Assembly: GCA_035048815.1 (NCBI GenBank)
Contig: JAUCBN010000016.1
Span: forward strand, 1,418,501 to 1,482,500
Length of the DNA stretch: 64,000 nucleotides
Source of the DNA: Abelmoschus esculentus
Taxonomy: Eukaryota > Streptophyta > Magnoliopsida > Malvales > Malvaceae
Reading direction: 5' to 3'
Position numbers and translations under genes: made by a program. The notes beneath the pieces are model-generated. The model worked only from the letters and a program-made list of their open reading frames with translations. It was not told where the DNA came from and did not search any database. This document shows, piece by piece, positions 58,024 through 64,000 of this stretch. Every line of letters starts with the position of its first letter. The stretch's first letter is position 1.

Positions 58024-61000
58024 ATGGAGAATGAAGTAGAAAGAGAGAGTGGGTCGATGATCTTTAGCGAGGAGGAGTTGATAGAGGTGAGTGGGTTGAA
58101 GAAAGGAAGAGATTTTATAGAAGTGACATGTGGGTGTACCAGTCATAGATATGGTGATGCCGTTGGAAGGCTTAGGGTTTTCTCTAACGGTGACCTCGAA
58201 ATCACCTGTGAATGCACCCCTGGTTGCAATGAAGGTCTCTCTGTCTCTTATCTCTATCCCCATCTCTCCGGTTTAACCCTCCTTTCTTTTCATCTGTATT
58301 CCTTTGGGAATACAGGTTTGATTTTTGTTGTTGTTGGTGTTTAATGCGTGTTTTGGTCAAGTTATGGTGCAGTTGACGTTGAAGGGTGTCACTTTCTTAT
58401 TTAATCGAGGTTTTTATAGAGTGGGAAGTGGATTATGGGAGGCTTCAGTCCTTTCGTTTTTTTGGTTTCTTTTTGACACCGTTTATGTGTATGTTGTTTT
58501 GTCTCAAAGACTTGGCTTTCCTTGGTTGTAAGACAACAAGGTCGTGTTTTGTGCATATTTTGGCACACCCCGTGTGTTCATTTGTTGGTTAAAGATCTCT
58601 GAGTTGCATCTTCAGAATAACACCCCCATTGTATTGTTTATTGTTGTGATTATATGGTCTTCGATTTAGTCTTTTCGGCATCTGGTTTTTCAAACCTTCA
58701 GTTCTGTTTCTTTTCGTTTGACAGAGTCAAACTCGTGGAGAAAACATGTGTCCATATGGATTCTGCGTACATTTATTGTTCCATTTGTGAAATTTAACTG
58801 GACATGGATGCTTTTAAGCATATTTCCCCCCGTTTTACAAGGATAGCTATGTTTCTAGGGGGATGAACGTCCTCTTTCATGTGTTCTTTGTGTGCATGTG
58901 CTTTTCTTTACATGATGCTACCATGTGAAAGGAATACGGATTTGGCTTGGAGGTTCAAATCGTACTTCTACTAGCTAGATTCTATTATTTTAAGGCTTTT
59001 GCATATAATGTTATTGCGTCCTTTTGTTTATCATTGTAACAGTGTTGTCGAGGAAATTAAGTTTGAGAAATAAAAGCTTAGAACATTTGTCAACTTTTGC
59101 ATTTTGATCATTAGTGTTACAAGTGTTTCTTGTTCAAAGGAGTTTTAGTTAGTATAGTGCATGCCTACAGTCTGCATGTGTTGTGAAGGAACCTTAGGTC
59201 TGCTGGGAGAGTGATTTTGTTCATAAAAGAAGAAATAATACCCATGTCAATCTTAAAGAAAACTTGGTTGTACACTTGAAACCTTGAAGGTAGGCCTTCA
59301 TCTCGTGGAATTCCCCCAACTTTGAGCCTAAAGTCAGTTAAAATATTTTCTTTTTTACGTATGGTCACGTTGAGGCTTGTAAAAAGAGCAAAGTGAGTTT
59401 GGTGGCAGAACTATTTAGTCAAGGTCTTTACAACTAAATATAACTAAAACTGGTTTAAGTTGTCTGTACTGTTGTCTCTGCCTTTACTGTTTATTAGAAC
59501 CTTCCGGTGTCTGGTGCATGTGATACCATCTTTTCAGCTTACATACATTGCCCTCCTTCCTTATTATTTTCTTAACAAATATAGAAGCTTTATTTTCTGT
59601 TCCTTTTTTCTTTTCTAATTGTGAATGTTAATTTCAATGGCTAGACAAGTTGACTCCTGCTGCGTTTGAGAAGCATTCTGGAAGAGAAACGGCTAGAAAG
59701 TGGAAAAATAACGTTTGGGTGATAGTTGATGGGGAGAAGGTTTCATTATCAAAGACTGCATTGCTGAAATACTACAACCAAGCATCTAAAAATGCCAATG
59801 GTACTAACAGATCCCATAATGGAAGAGTTTATCATCGTGATGAATTTGTTCACTGTAGCAGGTGTAACAAGGAGAGGAGATTTCGATTGCGGACAAAAGA
59901 GGAGTGTCGGATTCACCATGATGCTTTAGCAGATGTGAACTGGAAATGTTCAGATCTTCCATATGACAGGTTTGTCTCCCAATTATTGATTGAGTTCTTA
60001 TTTGATAAATTTGGCTTGTCATGTCCAAGCCTGCTGCCTACAACATATTCAGGTATCAGTCATTCTAGTGCTCGATTGTGCACTTGGTTCTTTTCTACCT
60101 CAAAATAATTCAGTTGTTAAAAAGTTAAAATGTTGCTTGTAGATAATGCATGTGGTAGCAAAGCCTTTTTTATTCTAAATTTTTTTCCCCTTTATCTGTT
60201 TAATGTTACATTATCATGAAACCTTTTCATGTGATGTCTTATTAATGGATACTCGGAAGTAACAATTGATTCATTATTTTCTTGTATTATGAACTATGCT
60301 TTGCTGAACTTGTTTTTTTTATCTGCATTTAATCCTTTCTTCTGGATTTGTTTCCTGTTCATGTTTTTACTTTTAAGATCTGTTGATTTAATTTTGAGAA
60401 ACATAATGTCATTTTGGTGAAAAACCGGTGCTGCATGTGAATTGTTAATTATAGTTTTGGTTCAACTGCAATTCCTGCTTATTTGCATTAGACAGTATAA
60501 TATAACCTTTACTGTTTAGTGTGTCAGTTTGATTGAAGCCTCATTCCATTGTGTGAAATGGTCAGTCTATTTAATTTAAGTTCTCATAACACAGATTGTG
60601 AGATGGATGTGTGTCTTTCTCAAGCAAACTTGAGCTTTTGTAGTATTACCTGATATGCTAGTTTTTCCCATTGATATCAATTTTTACTTAGCTTGGACAA
60701 AATTTTGGACAAAATTTTGGTACCAACAGATGTTTTACTTAGCTTTTACTAGAGGCCACTGGTCAATAGGAACTGGCTATTTTCTGTGTGCTTGATTGTT
60801 TGTGGTTTGCTCAACTTATGCATTAACATTCAACCATCAACTTTTTGCTTAAAAATGCTTTTAGTTTAGTACATTAAAATTACAATCTGCCTGGATATGC
60901 ATTGTTTGCTGTTCATTAGTTGAAGAATCCAAAATGTTCTGGCTCTGCTTCGAGCAGTGCTCTTGAATACCTGTATAATTTCTTTCTTGAAGTTTGGATG

Positions 61001-61365
61001 TGGAGGGATAAGAGAGTTCCAAAAATGCTCAGAGATGTAGAATTGCTATTGTTAAAGGTTTTGACAGAAATTTAAGTCCCAACTTTTTGGTTGCATGCAT
61101 CAGATCATCTGCAATATGGCATGTTGGCAACATCTACACCTTTATCTCATAATTAGCATGTTTTCAACATTTGATTCCATTTCGTTGCAGAATAACATGT
61201 GATGATGAAGAAGAACGAGCAAGTCGCAGGGTGTACAGGGGCTGCACCCGTTCTCCAACATGCAAGGGTTGTACATCCTGTGTGTGCTTTGGGTGCGAAA
61301 TCTGTAGGTTCACTGATTGCAGTTGCCAAACATGCACTGACTTCACTCGGAATGCCAGAGCTTGA
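58024..61365 (+). CDS. ULT1: ULTRAPETALA1-like trithorax-group regulator
   Basis: Exons 58024-58234, 59645-59969 and 61191-61365 join in phase (NE|DKLTP and YD|RITC) to 236 residues, the full length of Arabidopsis ULT1. Domains: a SAND domain in the N-terminal half (EVTCGCTSHRYGDAVGRLRV, LEITCECTPGC, FEKHSGRETARKWKNNVWV) and a Cys-rich B-box-like C-terminus (RDEFVHCSRCNKERRFRLR, RGCTRSPTCKGCTSCVCFGC, RFTDCSCQTCTDF). ULT1 works with the ATX1 methyltransferase to relieve Polycomb repression and limits the size of shoot and floral meristems. Introns are long (about 1.4 and 1.2 kb), which often holds for this gene. No break is seen. A divergence at residues 4-12 (VERESGSMIF) is normal for orthologues. 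Identification is firm; ULT1 versus ULT2 not resolved. Confidence 0.95.
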
Positions 61366-63607
61366 GTCATATCAACAGGATGGGTTCTTTGTATTTGCTG
61401 CTTTTGTTTTACCCCACATCCACTGAAAAAGCAAAGCAAAGCAGGCCTCCAGAAATCAAATCCTCATGTTTCCTGTTATTAGACTTTTAAAAATTTACCA
61501 CCCCCTTCATTATTGCTAATCGACTGGTTTTAGAACTTTGAAATTAATCAAATTGATCCCTACTTTGATGTTTGCTCAGATAGTTGGTTTATTTTTCAAT
61601 CGCACTATTCCAAGTCCATAACTAATGGCTTAAAACAAGATTTTGTGATCGGCAAAACCGGAGCTATAAAGGGTGGGGAGCATGCAGGGACGGAACTATC
61701 AACGGGTGGAGAGCTGAGAATAGAATATACAGTTGGTTAGCATCTTTCTTCATGCAGGCTGCAGCACCTACCTGAGGGCTGAGTCTGATCTCGACTTTCA
61801 TGTTCCTAGGGGCGTTTGGGCAGTGTCCCCCAGACGGACTGAGCGTGTGTAGTAATTACTAATTAAGAAAGCACGGCACCATGCATGGGGAAAACGCGAG
61901 ACACGGGAGAGATGAGGATTTTGTTTGAACAAGTCAAAAGGGTTTGTGTAAGAATAAAACATTTCAAGTCAACCCTACCCTCTCTCTCAGTCATTGCGGC
62001 TGATAAATAGAATGCTTCAAACCTAAACTCCCTAATTCATCCGACATGCAAGCATGGGGTAGCAGCACTCTTCACCTGCAGTCTCTCTCTCCCCTTGGGA
62101 TCCCAACCCCTCGGTTGCTTGTTTTGCATTTCTACAATTCTTTATACAGTTGACTTATCCATTCTCAAGTCCCAACAATATATATACAGAAGCTGACTTT
62201 TATCTATGGTCAACACACGGATGGGACCAGTAAACTTCAGGATAAGATAACATCAGATAAGATCAAAGATAAAAGAAACTCGTTTACTTTAACTCACAAT
62301 TTAAATTTTCGAACTGATCTCGAGTTTAATATACCCTTTTTTTCGATATAATAAAAGTATAAATCTTTATGCGTAAAAATTATTTATAACTTTTTAGAGT
62401 TCACACAATTTATACGTTCTAAAAACGTTGGGTGTTCGATTTTTTTTAATTATAATAAAACTACCGTAATGTGTATACATTGAAGACTACATCATTACTA
62501 TAACAATCAAGTTTATTTAAAATTAACATGAAAAAATAATTGTCCTGAATATCTTGTTTTTAAATTTTACAAAGAAAATAAACTATGTGGGGACCTTTCC
62601 ATGACCCTGAAAAATAATACAAGTGTAAAAGCTGTAATATTTATTAGCATACAGCCGGCACTGTCATTGCATTTACCACCAGAATTTATTATCAACTGCT
62701 AGTTTTGTTGTCTACAATTACCAAAACCACACAGAAAATGAGCGTGTCATAGAGACAAAAGACAGACAAAAATCTTATGATTTTTTAAAGTTTTAAATCT
62801 TAAAAAATATATCGTATTATAATTCATATTTAAGATTTATAGTTGTTCGATTCAATAATATTATTGTACCCATGCTTATGAAATTTACAGTATAATTTTT
62901 GTTTGCATAAAAAGAGAGACGTGAGAGCTAGCTAGGTAGCTAGTATGGTGTGACCTAACTGCTATATACATTCATGATTCATGCTCCTTGGGTTTTCACT
63001 AGCATGCACGTATTTAATGGATTTTTGACTAAGAAATGGAAAATATAATTTGACAAGCAAAGAAAGGTTCACCAATGACGATTAGAGGGAATAAAACTCG
63101 ACTCGATTGGATCGAATATTTATCCCTAACGTTAATAATAGTATCACCAGACTAATACTAATATGGAGTATTTTGCTAATGAGAGACTGGTTTTGCATAT
63201 TCTTACATCGGATCTCAACAGCCATTGGAGTTAAGTTCCCGGCATGGCAGGGCATCAAGCAGAGCATTGAACACGGTCGGTGCCATACAATGAATCAACT
63301 TGCAGTTTGTGTGTCCATTAATGATCCATTTGAAACCTTACGTTTTAACAACCCTAGTTGGAGGTGTAGACAGTCAGCATCTGTCTTCGAGGTTAGTATA
63401 CATTAGGCAGTTGTGTCCGAAAAACATAATAATCCAGGTTAAGACACAATCGGTGATTCAAATAACGGTTTGTTATTGCAATAACGATCTTTATATAACG
63501 ATAATAATATTTATTATGTCTGTATAAAGAGACTGCTTTGTTGGATGAAAATCTTTGCTTGAACTGTTTATTAAATAATGGTAGATTATACATGTTACCA
63601 AGACTAC
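61366..63607. other. Intergenic stretch with a GATA-motif cluster
   Basis: 3' region of the ULT gene to about 61600, then mixed DNA. At 62240-62275 four GATAA-type words occur within 36 bp (I-box/GATA motifs). TATATATA occurs at 62189. No protein-coding pattern is recognised; 63082-63527 shows only random open frames. Confidence 0.4.
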
Positions 63608-63814
63608 TCAACGGTAAGATCTAAGAATGGCTCCACAGAAAGTGCAGACAATGGCCTTCCAAGATTTCCAGTAGAATGGCACGTAGCAAAACCTGGTGCA
63701 TGTTTTCATATCGGCTACACTGGCCCCTCCACCGCACCTAGAGCAAAACCCTGCCGCAGGCTTACTTTTGCTAACTTCCTTTGTCTGATCCACCAGAAAA
63801 CAGAAACATACCAT
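63608..63814 (-). CDS. Small Cys-rich zinc-ribbon-like plant protein
   Basis: A 68-residue single-exon protein: MVCFCFLVDQTKEVSKSKPA at the start, CSRCGGGASVADMKTCTRFC in the middle, and FYWKSWKAIVCTFCGAILRSY at the end. Two CxxC knuckles (CSRC and CTFC) about 27 residues apart suggest one zinc site. The N-terminal MVCFCFLVDQ is hydrophobic and Cys-rich. I recall near-identical small proteins of unknown function across dicots, so the short frame is very probably real; this needs a database check. A TATATATA box is at 63957-63964. A membrane or stress role is possible but not shown by the sequence. Confidence 0.8.
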   Translation of the reverse strand: MVCFCFLVDQTKEVSKSKPAAGFCSRCGGGASVADMKTCTRFCYVPFYWKSWKAIVCTFCGAILRSYR

Positions 63815-63956
63815 GATTTTGTCTTCTTCTCCTTCTCCTGTTTCTAGCTTCTCCGACCAGGATGGATAATTCGATTTAAGAACAGTTGACCACTTTACAC
63901 TTAGCTGTTAAGAAAAAAGAAATTTGTATTGGCGAGTTCAGAGGGGTAGATATCTC

Positions 63957-63964
63957 TATATATA
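63957..63964 (-). promoter_or_regulatory. TATA box of the small Cys-rich protein gene
   Basis: TATATATA on the minus strand about 145 bp upstream of the ATG at 63814. It supports transcription of the short gene from this strand. Confidence 0.6.
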
Positions 63965-64000
63965 GGTGAGAGGAGGGAGGGAGGGGGGTTAAAGACCGAG

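Noticed and set aside
1..64000. CRISPR arrays, bacterial operons or viral genes
   Set aside because: None seen; all coding evidence is plant nuclear or plastid-derived.

Overview
This is nuclear DNA from a flowering plant, almost certainly a eudicot. Genes have GT-AG introns, intergenic DNA is very AT-rich, and the gene set is land-plant specific (GH3, B-box factor, ULTRAPETALA, S-domain receptor kinases, PPR protein, wound-responsive peptides). There is also an inserted plastid rpoB fragment. The protein versions look malvid or cotton-like to me, but that is an impression and not a test.

Layout. 1-1500 (-): 5' two thirds of a GH3 auxin-amido synthetase, running off the left edge. 1501-9094: AT-rich spacer with a long fold-back MITE (6239-6453) and a dispersed repeat. 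9095-13440 (-): an S-domain receptor kinase of the At4g03230 type, broken by a 1-base deletion and followed by an orphan extra last exon. 13690-14340 (-): LINE fragment. 15616-16341 (+): BBX28/29-like B-box factor behind two G-boxes. 19592-21239 (-): five-exon frataxin. 24883-27113 (+): SDS22-like LRR protein. 27878-37600 (+): tandem S-domain receptor kinase cluster with one intact gene and three decayed copies. 38210-39557 (-): GPI-anchored SPARK-type protein. 42546-44467: two wound-responsive genes in convergent orientation with a broken copy between them. 45648-46937 (+): unrecognised coiled-coil protein. 47354-48628 (-): PPR protein. 48791-49859 (+): exons of a small membrane protein. 50561-50974 (+): LTO1 homologue. 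51302-52685 (+): formiminotransferase-like gene, with a wrecked paralogue at 53009-53421. 56209-56955: nuclear plastid DNA (rpoB). 58024-61365 (+): ULTRAPETALA1 homologue. 63608-63814 (-): very small Cys-rich zinc-ribbon-like protein.

How the genes relate. There are no operons; most neighbours are functionally unrelated housekeeping and regulatory genes. The one real gene community is the S-domain receptor kinase cluster at 27.9-37.6 kb. It shows birth-and-death evolution: an intact 819-residue receptor, a chimeric truncated copy carrying a perfect 358-bp conversion tract, a copy intact except for one in-frame stop at a conserved Cys, and a remnant whose deletion junction carries copied filler DNA. 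The second S-domain kinase 18 kb away belongs to a different, multi-exon subclass and is also broken. I found no convincing new multi-gene system. The best leads are the receptor cluster's recombination footprints, the phase-matched orphan terminal exon, and two small conserved-looking proteins.
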